Below, one piece after another: positions 11,383 through 21,011 of a stretch of 64,000 nucleotides of DNA (position 1 is the stretch's first letter; every line of letters begins with the position of its first letter). The notes under the pieces are model-generated. The model searched no databases, was not told the origin of the DNA, and was given only the letters and a program-made list of their open reading frames with translations. This DNA is from Novosphingobium barchaimii LL02 (GTDB lineage Bacteria; Pseudomonadota; Alphaproteobacteria; Sphingomonadales; Sphingomonadaceae). Where the stretch lies: contig NZ_KQ130453.1 in assembly GCF_001046635.1 (NCBI RefSeq), positions 563,001 through 627,000 on the forward strand, given 5' to 3'. The translations under genes were made by a program, and so were the position numbers.

Positions 11383-12941
11383 TAGTGCATCCCCGCGATC
11401 GAGGCATTTCGCGGCAGCGGCCGCAGGAAAAGGACGAGCGGGATGACGCAGATCGTCACCATGCTCATCACGAAAAATATGTCGTTGTAGGTCATGACAA
11501 GCGCCTGTCCCTGGATCTGCTGGCCGAGCAGGCGGATGCCCGCATCGGGACTCCCGACCGCCTGCCCGAGGCCGGTGACGTAGCCCTGCACGTCCGGCGA
11601 ATTGGCGTTGAGTGTTTCCTCCATCCGGCGCGAATGCAGCCAGACGCGGTTCTGCTGGAGGATGGATATGCCTGCCAGTGCAAAGCTGCCGCCCAGATTG
11701 CGCATGGAATTGAACAGGCCCGAGGCATCGCCAGCGTCTTCCGGCGGGACCGACTGGACCACTGCCTGGCTCAGGAACAACATGCCCAAGATCTGGCCGA
11801 TACCGCGCATGAGCTGGGAATCTGTGAATTCCGCGCCGGTCGAATCGAGCGTCAGCCCTGATTCCATCCAGGCTGAGAAGCCCATGATCCCCATGCCGAA
11901 GGCCACTGCGATGCGGATGTCGAGATGCTTGAGCAGCAAGGGCACGAACGGCATCAGGAGGATGCTGGGAATGCCCGAAAGCAGAACGACCTTGCCCGAT
12001 TGCAGCGCATTGTAATCGGCGATGGCGGCGAGGAACTGCGGGATCGCATAGGATGTGCCGTAGAGCACGACGCCCAGCGCCATACCCATCAGCGCCACCG
12101 AACCGAATTGCCGATCAAGCAGGAGGCTGAGCTTGATAACGGGGCGCCGCGCGGTGAACTGGCCGTAGAACAGTAGCATAAATCCGAACAGGCTTGTCGC
12201 CGCCATAGCCTGGATCAGCGGCGAGGCGAACCATTCCTCTCGTGCGCCCTCTTCCAGGAATACGGTGAGCCCGCCCATGCCGAGCGCGAGGCCGACGATG
12301 CCCACCCAGTCCGCCTCGCGCAGCAGGTGCAGCTTTGAGGGCTGGTGCGGCAGGCCGACGACCAGCAGGGTGATGAGGATGATCGAGATCGGCACGTTGA
12401 GAAAGAAGGCGTAGTGCCAGCTCAGGTTCTCGGCCAGCCAGCCGCCTACCAGCGGGCCGATCAGCGGGCCCAGGATGGCGACGACGCCGAACGCGGCAGT
12501 GCCGATGGATTGCTGGCTGCGGGGCAAGCGCTGAGCGATGATGGTCTGCGCGGTGGGGATCATCGCTCCGCCGGTGATCCCCTGGCCGACGCGGCCGATG
12601 ATCATGATCGTCAGCGAATTTGCGAAGCCGCACAGGATCGAGAAGCCGGTGAACAGGGTAACCGCGATCAGCAGGAACGTGCGCAGTCCCAGCAAGCGCT
12701 CCAGCCAGGCGGATAGCGGAATGATGATGATCTCGGCGACGAGGTAGGACGTCGCCACCCAGGCCCCTTCGGTCCCGGTGGCGCCGATCTCGCCCTGGAT
12801 CGTGGGGAGTGCGGAATTGACGATCGAGATGTCGAGCGTCGCCATCAGCGCGCCCAGCGTGCCTGCCGCCACCGCCAGCCAGGCGCTGAGATCGGCCCGC
12901 TCGGGGCGCGGCGGATTGCCGGGAAGAGCGGCGCTTGCCAC
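11382..12941 (-). CDS. emrB: DHA2-family MFS drug transporter (EmrB/QacA-type)
   Basis: A 519-residue permease with about 14 hydrophobic spans. MATLDISIVNSALP in helix 1 carries the DHA2 motif D1, and GRVGQGITGGAMIP is motif C of proton antiporters. It exports hydrophobic drugs or phenolics with its partner HlyD-type adaptor. The start is a GTG at 12941, only 2 bases after the stop of the adaptor gene, with GAAGG upstream, so the genes are tightly coupled. Closest functional model: E. coli EmrB; the substrate is unknown. Confidence 0.92.
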   Translation of the reverse strand: MASAALPGNPPRPERADLSAWLAVAAGTLGALMATLDISIVNSALPTIQGEIGATGTEGAWVATSYLVAEIIIIPLSAWLERLLGLRTFLLIAVTLFTGFSILCGFANSLTIMIIGRVGQGITGGAMIPTAQTIIAQRLPRSQQSIGTAAFGVVAILGPLIGPLVGGWLAENLSWHYAFFLNVPISIILITLLVVGLPHQPSKLHLLREADWVGIVGLALGMGGLTVFLEEGAREEWFASPLIQAMAATSLFGFMLLFYGQFTARRPVIKLSLLLDRQFGSVALMGMALGVVLYGTSYAIPQFLAAIADYNALQSGKVVLLSGIPSILLMPFVPLLLKHLDIRIAVAFGMGIMGFSAWMESGLTLDSTGAEFTDSQLMRGIGQILGMLFLSQAVVQSVPPEDAGDASGLFNSMRNLGGSFALAGISILQQNRVWLHSRRMEETLNANSPDVQGYVTGLGQAVGSPDAGIRLLGQQIQGQALVMTYNDIFFVMSMVTICVIPLVLFLRPLPRNASIAGMH

Positions 12942-12943
12942 GG

Positions 12944-14098
12944 TCAGCGAGCCTTCGCTTCGAGCCGCTCCTGGTCGTCCTGGATGCGTTGCAGTTCGTC
13001 TTTGGCGCTGCGGGTGTCTACGGTGACCTTTACCGAGAGGCCCGGCAGCAGCACCTTGCGCGCCGAGGCCGGGGCCTCGATGACAAGGCGCACGGGGACA
13101 CGCTGAACGATCTTGGTGAAGTTGCCCGTCGCATTTTCGGGCGGCAGGATCGAGAACTGCGCCCCCGTACCCGGAGATACGCTGGCGACACGTCCGTCGA
13201 CCTCGACGCCCGAAAGCGCGTCGACGGAAATCTTGGCGGGCTGGCCGGGGCGCATCAGCGCAAGCTGCGTTTCCTTGAAGTTGGCGACGACGTAGAGCTT
13301 GCTAAGCGGAACCACCGACATCAGCCGGGTTCCGGCCTGCACGAACTGGCCGATGCGGACAGTCTTGTCACCGATGCGTCCTGCGATCGGCGCTGTCAGC
13401 CTGGTGGCGGACAAGTCGATCCCCGCGGCATCGAGCTGGGCGCGGGCGCCTTGGCCTTGCGCCTCGGCCTGACGGACCTGCGCCTCTATCCCTGCGACAT
13501 GCCGCTTCTGCATCTCAAGCGCGGCCTGCTGCTGGCGCAGTTGCTGCGCCGATTGAGCAGCGGCAAGGCGCAGCTGATCGAGCTGCTGGCGGGTTTCCGC
13601 ACCGCTGGCGGCGAGAGGGACGTAGCGCGCCACTTCGGCGGCGTCGTGCGCGGCCTTGGTGCGCGCCGCGGCAAGCTGCGCCTCCGCCTGAACGATGGCA
13701 GCGCGCTGTTCGGCAATCCCGGCACGGGCGTTCTCTGCCCCGGCGACAGCTTGCGCGATCTGCGCGCGGGCCTGTGCGACCTTGGCGTCGTAGTCGCCCG
13801 GATCGATCCGGGCGAGCGCCTCGCCCTGCTTCACGTCCTGGTTGTCGTTCACCAGCACTTCAGTGACGTAACCGCTGACTTTCGGCGCGATCGCAACCGT
13901 ATCGGCACGAATCTGGGCGTCATCGGTTTCCTGGAAGTACTGCCCGTAGGTCTTGTGTCGCCAGTACCATAGCCCGGCAGCGACAAGCGCGATGACCGCA
14001 ACGACAATGAGGATCGCCTTGGTCCTGCCACTGAGCGCGCGGCGCCCGGCGCTGGAGGGTTCGTTTTCCGGGTCTTGCGGGGGAGAAGTTTCAGCCAT
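12944..14098 (-). CDS. emrA: HlyD/EmrA-type periplasmic adaptor
   Basis: A 384-residue membrane fusion protein. It has a short cytosolic N-terminus, one membrane helix (about residues 28-46), then the lipoyl half-motif VAIAPKVSGYVTEVLVNDNQDVKQG, a long Ala/Gln-rich coiled-coil hairpin (about residues 95-205), the second lipoyl half (LTAPIAGRIGDKTVRIGQFV) and a beta-barrel domain. It is the first gene of the efflux operon. An in-frame TTG directly precedes the chosen ATG at 14098. Its promoter must lie in 14099-14297. Confidence 0.92.
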   Translation of the reverse strand: MAETSPPQDPENEPSSAGRRALSGRTKAILIVVAVIALVAAGLWYWRHKTYGQYFQETDDAQIRADTVAIAPKVSGYVTEVLVNDNQDVKQGEALARIDPGDYDAKVAQARAQIAQAVAGAENARAGIAEQRAAIVQAEAQLAAARTKAAHDAAEVARYVPLAASGAETRQQLDQLRLAAAQSAQQLRQQQAALEMQKRHVAGIEAQVRQAEAQGQGARAQLDAAGIDLSATRLTAPIAGRIGDKTVRIGQFVQAGTRLMSVVPLSKLYVVANFKETQLALMRPGQPAKISVDALSGVEVDGRVASVSPGTGAQFSILPPENATGNFTKIVQRVPVRLVIEAPASARKVLLPGLSVKVTVDTRSAKDELQRIQDDQERLEAKAR

Positions 14099-14297
14099 CA
14101 ACGCGGCTGATCGCGCCGGGCGGGCATGGCGTCAAGATCATTGTGCAAGTGCGTCGTCCAGGCATCACATGTTCGGCCCGCTGGAACGTCTGAAAACAGG
14201 ATATCGTTCCGAATGCAGATATCGGTGGGGCGGCTTGCCGTAAGGCGCGCGGAGGCGTAATTTGGCTGGATAATATTAGTCGACGGAGAGTCGGTTT

Positions 14298-14405
14298 ATG
14301 GAGAGGTACGACCCAAGCATTCACGCCTGCCCGCTGGGCATGCTGTGTGCGATGAGCGTTGTGGCGCTGATGGTGTTTCTGACTGCGCTGTTGCTGTTCG
14401 GCTGA
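14298..14405 (+). CDS. Candidate 35-residue single-span membrane protein
   Basis: Short open frame MERYDPSIHACPLGMLCAMS followed by a 15-residue hydrophobic tail ending at a TGA. A GGAGAG ribosome-binding site is 8 bases upstream (14284-14289), and a TAATAT-like -10 element is near 14270. The remaining 14099-14678 region otherwise holds only promoters and an inverted repeat. I do not recognise the protein. The hydrophobic C-terminus suggests a membrane microprotein, but a frame this short can arise by chance. Confidence 0.3.
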   Translation: MERYDPSIHACPLGMLCAMSVVALMVFLTALLLFG

Positions 14406-14513
14406 GCCGGGCAGGCTATCGTATTGCAGTACCGCGTGTACCGGCCACCACTGGATGCCGGCGGATGGACCTTGCGCGAAATTTTTCACGGAAAGAACAA
14501 ATTTTTCGCGCTT

Positions 14514-14560
14514 CATATCGGGGGTAAACCAAGAAAAAACAGTAATTTACCCCGAATATG
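14514..14560. promoter_or_regulatory. Large inverted repeat upstream of second TonB receptor
   Basis: Arms CATATCGGGGGTAAA (14514-14528) and TTTACCCCGAATATG (14546-14560) pair at 13 of 15 positions across a 17-base A-rich spacer. The element lies about 120 bases upstream of the receptor start. It could be an operator for a dimeric regulator with widely spaced half-sites or a leader-RNA hairpin. No T-tract follows, so a terminator is less likely. Confidence 0.45.
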
Positions 14561-14678
14561 AGATGAACATGAAGACCTGGTGACGACGGTGTCTTCAAAC
14601 CTAAATCTAACTGTCTTGTTGTTGCCATAACAGCGCCCTTGCAGAGCAAAAATGTTTCTAAAAGGGTGCGTTTTCATC

Positions 14679-17168
14679 ATGTTAAACAAAACTGTCCGCG
14701 CGGCGCTTCTCGCCGGGTCGGTGCTTGCGAGCATGGCCTCTACAAGTGTGTTCGCCGAGGCTCCGGCAACTGCCGAAGATGCCGCGGATTCGGGACTCGG
14801 CGATATCGTCGTCACCGCTACCAAGCGTGAGACGAACCTTCAGGAAACCCCGATCGCGATGGCGGTTATGAGCACGGAAACGCTCAAGGACCGTCACGTT
14901 CAAAGCCTCTACGACCTTGCAGACGGCGCTATCCCCTCGCTGCGCATCGCCACGTTCGAAGCCCGCCAGAGTGCGCTGACCATCGGCATTCGCGGCATCG
15001 TGCCGCTCGATGCCAACCAGCCAGCCCGCGAGCAGGGCGTGGGCATCTATGTCGACGGCGTGTACCTTGGCCGCCAGCATGGTCTCAACGCTGCGCTGTT
15101 CGACGTTGAGCGCGTCGAAGTCCTAAAGGGCCCGCAAGGTACGCTCTTCGGCCGGAACACCGAAGGCGGCGCCCTGAGCATCGTCAGCAAGGCGCCGACC
15201 GGCGAATTCGGCGGGCGCGCCAGCGGCGGTTTCGGCAATTACGGCTCCTATAACGGCGACATCCACCTCGACCTGCCCAAGTTCGCCGGCTTCAGCGTCA
15301 AGCTGGACGGCGTGCTGCAGCACCAGGATCCGACGACCAAGAACCCGCTCGCAGGCCAGGCCGGATTCAACCAGTATCACCGCAAGGGTGGCCGCGTGGC
15401 CGTGCGCTGGCAGCCGACCAGCAGCATCACCGATGACTTCTCCTACGATGTCGCGCGTGATGCCAATACGCCGTTCTACAGTCAGCTGCTCAACTACAAT
15501 CCTAATGGCTGCGTCGCCGGAACCCAGGCTGCCAGCGCTGCCTGCACCCTGCCGGGCACGCAGTACACCAGCCTCACGGGCACCGTGAAGCCGCTGATTC
15601 CGGGCGTCGTCGTCGACGGCAAGACGCGCATGAAGGTTGCCGACATCGGCGTGCCGCAGCAAGTCAGCGTCGACAAGACCCACGGCTTCACCAACTCGCT
15701 CAAGTGGACCGTCTCGCCCGAGATCGAGCTGCGCGCGATCACCGCATGGCGCGGTGTGGACGCAACGCAGTGGGACAACAGCGGCGGGGCGCACCGCGTG
15801 CCCGTGGTCAACCTGACCGCCGCCTGCACGGCCGCCGCGCCCTGCGCCTTCAGCCGCTACAGCCTTGCCGATCTGCGCCAGCGCCAGTTCAGCCAGGAAC
15901 TCCAGGCCGTCGGCACTGTCGGCACCGTGGATTACGTTGCCGGTTTGTACTACTTCAACGAACACGTCAGCGACGATGCGGCAACGCCGAACTCCAACGG
16001 CGTCTACCTCAACAGCGCCGGTCAGGCCGTCTACACGATCCTCGACTCCTGCACGGGTTCGGGTGGGTTCGGCTCCGACGTCGGCTGCCGTTCGATCGAC
16101 CGTGCCTCGGAAGTGTGGTCGAAGAGCTATTCGGCTTATGGCCAGGCCACTTGGAACGCCACCGACAAGGTTCACTTGACCGTGGGCGGCCGCTACACGC
16201 ACGACAAGAAGCGCGGCGTGCTGCACTTGTCGCGCAACGTGAACTACGATGTGAACACGGCGGCAGCGACGGCGGCAGGCTATACCCCGCTGGATGAAAG
16301 CTGGAACCGTTTCAATCCGATGGCTACACTGGCCTATGACGCCACGGACGATCTGCACGTCTATGCCAAGTATGCCACCGGCTACCGTGCCGGCGGTGCC
16401 AGCTCGCGCACGGCCAACTACCAGGCCTTCAACCCCGAGGATGTGAAGTCCTACGAAGTTGGCCTGAAGAGCGATTTCTGGAACCACCGCGCCCGCTTCA
16501 ACCTGGCCGGCTATATCATGGACCGCAAGAACAGCCAGGTCGACATCAGCTCGATCCAGTCGTTCAACGGTGCCAACTACAACAACCTGGTCACCATCAA
16601 CGCGCCCGGAACCACCAAGATTCGCGGCATCGAAGCGGACCTGACGGTGAACCCGGTCGAAGGCCTGACGCTGAGCGCATCCTACGCCTATACCTACACG
16701 AAGATCCCCTTGGTGCCGATCACCTACACCGGAACCAACGGGGCCTCGACCACTGTCGACCAGCGGTTCTACATCGTGTTCACCCCGCGCAATGCGGCCA
16801 GCGGCTCGATCGATTATGCGCTGCCGGTCGGACAAAACGACACCACGCTGAAGTTCCACATCGACGGTAACTATTCGCAGGCCACCCAGGCCTTCGACCA
16901 GTTCGCCACCAAAAACGACGCATCGCTGATCTTCAACGGACGCATCTCGCTGGCCGACATCGGCGTGGGCGACCAAAAGCTGACGCTCGGCGTATGGGGC
17001 CGTAACCTGTTCAACGAACAGTACATCTTCCGCCGGGATCCGTCTAACAGCCTGCCCGGGGCGCCGACCACCAGCGTGTCTACCGGCAGCGTCAACAACA
17101 TCCTGGGCGACTACGGCAACTTCAACGCGCCGCGCACTTTCGGCATCGACGCCAGCGTCCAGTTCTAA
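14679..17168 (+). CDS. TonB-dependent outer-membrane receptor
   Basis: An 829-residue receptor. Signal peptide MLNKTVRAALLAGSVLASMA ends near VFA, then the TonB-box region DIVVTATKRETNLQETPIAMAV. The plug includes IRGIVPLDANQPAREQGVGIY, VDGVYLGRQHG and VEVLKGPQGTLFGRNTEGGALSIVSKAP. The barrel ends APRTFGIDASVQF. The QETPIAM and GPQGTLFGRN pattern is typical of the many sphingomonad receptors for aromatic or other organic ligands; the ligand is not deducible. The start at 14679 puts the signal sequence at the N-terminus, while an ATG nine codons upstream is possible. It is followed by a terminator and a convergent two-component system, which could regulate it. Confidence 0.92.
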   Translation: MLNKTVRAALLAGSVLASMASTSVFAEAPATAEDAADSGLGDIVVTATKRETNLQETPIAMAVMSTETLKDRHVQSLYDLADGAIPSLRIATFEARQSALTIGIRGIVPLDANQPAREQGVGIYVDGVYLGRQHGLNAALFDVERVEVLKGPQGTLFGRNTEGGALSIVSKAPTGEFGGRASGGFGNYGSYNGDIHLDLPKFAGFSVKLDGVLQHQDPTTKNPLAGQAGFNQYHRKGGRVAVRWQPTSSITDDFSYDVARDANTPFYSQLLNYNPNGCVAGTQAASAACTLPGTQYTSLTGTVKPLIPGVVVDGKTRMKVADIGVPQQVSVDKTHGFTNSLKWTVSPEIELRAITAWRGVDATQWDNSGGAHRVPVVNLTAACTAAAPCAFSRYSLADLRQRQFSQELQAVGTVGTVDYVAGLYYFNEHVSDDAATPNSNGVYLNSAGQAVYTILDSCTGSGGFGSDVGCRSIDRASEVWSKSYSAYGQATWNATDKVHLTVGGRYTHDKKRGVLHLSRNVNYDVNTAAATAAGYTPLDESWNRFNPMATLAYDATDDLHVYAKYATGYRAGGASSRTANYQAFNPEDVKSYEVGLKSDFWNHRARFNLAGYIMDRKNSQVDISSIQSFNGANYNNLVTINAPGTTKIRGIEADLTVNPVEGLTLSASYAYTYTKIPLVPITYTGTNGASTTVDQRFYIVFTPRNAASGSIDYALPVGQNDTTLKFHIDGNYSQATQAFDQFATKNDASLIFNGRISLADIGVGDQKLTLGVWGRNLFNEQYIFRRDPSNSLPGAPTTSVSTGSVNNILGDYGNFNAPRTFGIDASVQF

Positions 17169-17292
17169 CCGCTTTCCCCCCGCCGCCAGTCCTGTTCACA
17201 GGGCCGGCGGTCCCGGAAATGCGATCGATGCGGAGAAATGGTCCCTTTCGATGGGGGAACAGTTCAGGTCGCCGCAGGATCGCAAAACTGAT

Positions 17293-17327
17293 CGGCGTGA
17301 CGCTCCCCCGCGTCACGCCGTTTTTTT
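17293..17327 (+). terminator. Intrinsic terminator after second TonB receptor
   Basis: Perfect 11-base stem CGGCGTGACGC/GCGTCACGCCG (17293-17303 and 17310-17320) with a TCCCCC loop and an immediate run of seven T. It ends 3 bases before the stop of the convergent histidine kinase gene. On the opposite strand the hairpin is followed a few bases later by TTTT, so it may be bidirectional. Confidence 0.9.
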
Positions 17328-17330
17328 GCT

Positions 17331-18671
17331 TCAGGCGGGGAGCACGACGGTAACCTTGAGGCCGCCTTCAGGCCTGGCATCGCCGAGTGCCAAGGTTCCG
17401 CGATGGAGCCGGGCGATGGCATCGGCCAGAGGTAGACCCAGCCCGTGGCCACTGCCCCTGCGCTCGATCCTTCCGAACCTGCGCAGGACCAGCGCGCGTT
17501 GATCTTGGGAAATGCCGGGACCATCATCCGTCACCACCATGACTACGACATGGTCATCTCGATCCGCGCTAATCCGTACCGTGGTGCCCTCCGGGCCGTG
17601 CCTCAAGGCGTTCTCGAGAAGGTTGTGCAGCAACTGCGACAGCAGTTGGCGATCCCCGACAAGAGTGCCCGCATTGCATGGGCCGATAATCAGGCGCTGG
17701 CTGCCATCCTCGGCCAAGGGGCGCACCATGTCGGCGATGTCCGCGATCAGCGCGTCGAAGTCTAGGGAGCGGAAACCCGCACGGCGGGCGCCGCTCTCAA
17801 TTTCGGCGATACGCAACAACGCGCCGAACATGCCCAGCAGGTCATCGGCTTGGGCTGTAGCCAGCGCGAGTTCATCGCGTAGCGGTTCAGCGTCGCTGCG
17901 CTGTTCCAAAAGGGCCAGCTCGTTGCGCAACCTTGCAAGTGGTGTGCGAAGTTCGTGCGATATATCATTGGAAACATTACGAACCTCAGCCACCAACTGG
18001 CCAATGCGGTCGAGCATTCGATTAAACGCGGCTGCCTGCTGATCGAACTCACCGCCGTCACCGACAATGGGCACGCGCTGCGAGAGGTCACCATCGATGA
18101 TCGATTCCACGGTCGTGCGCATGGCCTCGATCCGCTGGCCGATCAGCCTGCGGAACAATAACAGCCCTATCATTACGACCAGAACGATTGCGCCGAACCC
18201 GGCGATGTAGATAAGCTTTCGTGCTGAAAAATAGTCGTCGATCGGCTCGGTCTCGGCGAACACGGCGAGGCGCATTCCGCCGTGAAGATCGCGCACGAAA
18301 ACCCGACCGGCGCTGAGGCCCTCAATGCGATCCTGCCGGTTGAGCGACGAAAATCCAGAGGGCAATCTACGGGAAAACCGGGTGTTTCCGACAATCGTAC
18401 GCCCTTGAGCATCAGTCAGCAGCAGGCCCAGGTCGCCGGTATCGCGCTGGCTGGTCAGCTCTCTTATCCGCCGGGCAAGTTCGCCGCGCGGAAGGTCTGT
18501 TCCGCCAGGGGCCAGTTCATCGCTTTCGAAAGCAATGCGCTTGTCCACCAACACGTTGATCATCGAGAGCGTCGCGAAGAAAGTGCCAAGCCCGGCGAGA
18601 GTGGTGACCATCAGGAACAGGCACAGAAAACCAATGGTCAGCCCGCGAAGGGACCGTGCTGCGCCTATCAT
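17331..18671 (-). CDS. Sensor histidine kinase
   Basis: A 446-residue membrane kinase. It has an N-terminal transmembrane helix (about residues 12-36), a periplasmic sensor (about 37-150), a second helix (about 153-174), a HAMP domain, and a HisKA box NVSNDISHELRTPLARLR with phospho-acceptor His239. The HATPase domain has N-box LLHNLLENALRHG, G1 TDDGPGIS and G2 GSGHGLGLPLA. The sensor domain is short and has no recognised fold. The gene overlaps the upstream response regulator by 4 bases, so sensor and regulator are coupled. Targets are unknown; the flanking receptor and porin are possible. Confidence 0.93.
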   Translation of the reverse strand: MIGAARSLRGLTIGFLCLFLMVTTLAGLGTFFATLSMINVLVDKRIAFESDELAPGGTDLPRGELARRIRELTSQRDTGDLGLLLTDAQGRTIVGNTRFSRRLPSGFSSLNRQDRIEGLSAGRVFVRDLHGGMRLAVFAETEPIDDYFSARKLIYIAGFGAIVLVVMIGLLLFRRLIGQRIEAMRTTVESIIDGDLSQRVPIVGDGGEFDQQAAAFNRMLDRIGQLVAEVRNVSNDISHELRTPLARLRNELALLEQRSDAEPLRDELALATAQADDLLGMFGALLRIAEIESGARRAGFRSLDFDALIADIADMVRPLAEDGSQRLIIGPCNAGTLVGDRQLLSQLLHNLLENALRHGPEGTTVRISADRDDHVVVMVVTDDGPGISQDQRALVLRRFGRIERRGSGHGLGLPLADAIARLHRGTLALGDARPEGGLKVTVVLPA

Positions 18672-19345
18672 GCCCGTAATTGGTAGCCGATCCCGCGCAC
18701 GGTTCCGATCGGATCGTCACCATGTTGGATCAACTTCGCCCGCAGATGCTTGACGTGGGAATCGATGATATTGGTGGTCGGCACGAAATCATGACCCCAA
18801 ATACGCTCTATCAGCATCGCCCGCGTGACGACTTGCCCGTCCGCGCGCGCCAGTTCGAGGAGCAGGTTGAATTCGGTGCGTGACAGGTTGAGCGCCTGTC
18901 CTCCACGCCAGGCGAGCACTCGCGAGGGGCTGACGAGGATATCGCCCGCGCTCACGGTATCGGTCGGCTGTTCCGTAACGCGGCGGGCGCGCAACAGGGC
19001 GTGCAGTCGGGCGTTCAGTTCGAGGGCGTCCACCGGCTTGACGACATAGTCGTCGGCCCCGGCCTCGAAACCTTCGAGCTTGTCTGGAATCTGGCCCAGC
19101 GCGGTCAGCATGAGGACCGGCACGTTCATGCCGCTTTCACGCAGCTGGCGCAGCAGCTCGATGCCGTCGAGATGGGGCAGCATCCAGTCAAGGATCACAA
19201 TGTCGAAGGCATGCTGGCCAAGCAGCACCAGGGCTTTGCGCCCGTCGTCTGCGGCCTGAACCTCGTGTCCGAACTGGATAAGCTGGGCGACGAGCTGGCG
19301 TTGAAGCTGGCGATCATCCTCGACCAGAAGAATATGCAGGCTCAT
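18668..19345 (-). CDS. OmpR/PhoB-family response regulator
   Basis: A 225-residue regulator. The receiver domain starts MSLHILLVEDDRQL, with phospho-acceptor Asp53 (VILDWMLP), Thr81 and Lys103 (VVKPVD). A C-terminal winged helix (about residues 130-225) contains LNLSRTEFNLLLELARADGQVVTR and ends VRGIGYQLRA. The start at 19345 places the receiver domain at the N-terminus; six further codons upstream are possible. It forms an operon with the following kinase (4-base overlap). Confidence 0.95.
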   Translation of the reverse strand: MSLHILLVEDDRQLQRQLVAQLIQFGHEVQAADDGRKALVLLGQHAFDIVILDWMLPHLDGIELLRQLRESGMNVPVLMLTALGQIPDKLEGFEAGADDYVVKPVDALELNARLHALLRARRVTEQPTDTVSAGDILVSPSRVLAWRGGQALNLSRTEFNLLLELARADGQVVTRAMLIERIWGHDFVPTTNIIDSHVKHLRAKLIQHGDDPIGTVRGIGYQLRA

Positions 19346-19426
19346 AGGTGATGTTCGGCCCAATAGGGGTGTTACGGCGATGTGATCGTAGCGGATGGGG
19401 CGACTAATGCCATCCCGCGCCGGGCC

Positions 19427-20905
19427 TCAGCGTCCGATCAGACCCAGAGCATGGCGGATGAAGGCATCGCGGTCAGTGACCCACTCCGCTCCGGCGGGCA
19501 ATTCGGGGTCGGTGAAGGTCCAGCCCTCATTCGAATAGACCTGTTTGAAGCGGCCGGTGGTGTTGAAGGCCAGCGAGACCATGCGCTGCTGTGCGCGGTT
19601 GGTGCTATCGTTGCCTTCGACCGTGGTGGTTCCCGGCGCGATCGAAGTGCCCTGCGGCCTCAGCGCAATGGCGTAGGGTTCGGTGCGGAAACTGTCGACT
19701 CTGGTGTTCAGGAAAACCGAAAGGTAGACTTTGTCGAGCACCGTCAGCGGGGATGCCGGCATCAACCAAGCGCCGTCCACCAGCACGTTCCACGGATAGT
19801 TCTCAGGCGCGCCGTAGAGGATTTCGCTGCGCAGATCGATCAGCGCATCGCGCGGGGCCTGCGCCGGGGCGACACGTTGAAGATGCAGGTTGTCCGACCA
19901 GGTAAAGCCGAAAGAAGAAGCGTCTATCAGCGGCATCGCAGAAGGAGTCGAGGTGTTTGGCTGGTTCGATACGGTGACGTTCTCGTAGATCCGCAGGTAT
20001 GCCTTGTCCTTGATCTGGTGCCCGCTGGCTATGTTCTGCCAAGCCAGCTGGCCGTGGAAGCTGGTGTTGCGGAAATGCGAAACCAGGATGCCGTTGATGT
20101 AGCTGGTATGCTCCTGATCGACGTTGGAGCCGACATTGCCGGCCAGTTCGCTGTCCTCGATGTAAAGCATGGTCTGCCCGCCCGGCACGAACAGGGCATT
20201 CTTACCGCCGTAGATCTTGGAGCGGCGGATCACCGCCGTCAGCAGTCCGGGGCGGGCGGTTCCGACGGCCTCTAGATGGACTGCGCCCATCGGTTGGACC
20301 GCGCCGGGGAAGTCCAGTTCGATGTCGCGCATTTCGAAGTGCACGCGCTGCTGGCCTATGTCGAACATGCGCAGGTCGATGGTGGCCCACTCGTTATTGC
20401 TACGGAAGGTCACGCGCTGGCCGGGTATCGACGAGCGCAGGATATACTGGGTGCCCTGAAGCGATCCGACGATCTGCGGCATCCACGGCGCGAAGGGATA
20501 GACACAAGGCTGCCCAGCGGAATCGAGCGCTTCATAGACGAATTCGTAACCGCCCTCGGCCCGGCCATAAAGCGACTCGCCGTCTCGGCCCGCATAGACT
20601 TCCCGCCCGGCGGCGCGCGAGGCGTCGCATTTAACGGTCAGCTTTATCGCCGGTTGCCGCAGGGCGTCCATGGGCATGTAGAAGGGATAGAGCTTGTCGA
20701 GATCGGCTGGCGGTAGCCGCGGCGCTGGCGGTGCTGCGCCCAATGACGCCGGCTGTGCAGCCACTGCTTTGCCTGCGGGCACTGTTGGCGGCGAGGGTGC
20801 CTCGTCGATCGCGGCGCAGGCCTTGCTTAGCCCGGCAATGCCAAGCAGGATCGGCAAGGCCAGGATCAGCATGGACTTGAAGCTCTTAACCGCCGGCACT
20901 CGCAT
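19427..20905 (-). CDS. Exported right-handed beta-helix-like protein, function unknown
   Basis: About 492 residues. Signal peptide near residues 10-31 (MLILALPILLGIAGLSKACA), a Pro/Ala-rich linker (about 35-65), then regularly spaced short hydrophobic strands (for example YILRSSIPGQRVTFRSNNEWATIDLRM, TMLYIEDSELAGN, TSYINGILVSHFRNTSF). These resemble pectate-lyase-like parallel beta-helices, suggesting a polysaccharide-active or structural secreted protein, but no catalytic residues can be assigned. Several earlier in-frame starts exist, and the chosen one gives a proper signal peptide. It is divergent from a TetR regulator across about 106 bases, which may control it. Confidence 0.65.
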   Translation of the reverse strand: MRVPAVKSFKSMLILALPILLGIAGLSKACAAIDEAPSPPTVPAGKAVAAQPASLGAAPPAPRLPPADLDKLYPFYMPMDALRQPAIKLTVKCDASRAAGREVYAGRDGESLYGRAEGGYEFVYEALDSAGQPCVYPFAPWMPQIVGSLQGTQYILRSSIPGQRVTFRSNNEWATIDLRMFDIGQQRVHFEMRDIELDFPGAVQPMGAVHLEAVGTARPGLLTAVIRRSKIYGGKNALFVPGGQTMLYIEDSELAGNVGSNVDQEHTSYINGILVSHFRNTSFHGQLAWQNIASGHQIKDKAYLRIYENVTVSNQPNTSTPSAMPLIDASSFGFTWSDNLHLQRVAPAQAPRDALIDLRSEILYGAPENYPWNVLVDGAWLMPASPLTVLDKVYLSVFLNTRVDSFRTEPYAIALRPQGTSIAPGTTTVEGNDSTNRAQQRMVSLAFNTTGRFKQVYSNEGWTFTDPELPAGAEWVTDRDAFIRHALGLIGR

Positions 20906-21011
20906 CTCCGTGTTGAAATTGGTCGCAGGCTTATGTGCCGCAAAGACCCGACGAAATGATGAACGTGCTTGCCTTGCCATCGCCGGGAGACATGCCCATA
21001 GCGACGGCGCG

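Noticed and set aside
15123-16976. Long open frame on the minus strand opposite the second TonB receptor
   Set aside because: Translation is Val/Gly/Asp/Arg-rich without motifs and mirrors the codon bias of the real receptor gene; a shadow of high-GC coding DNA.
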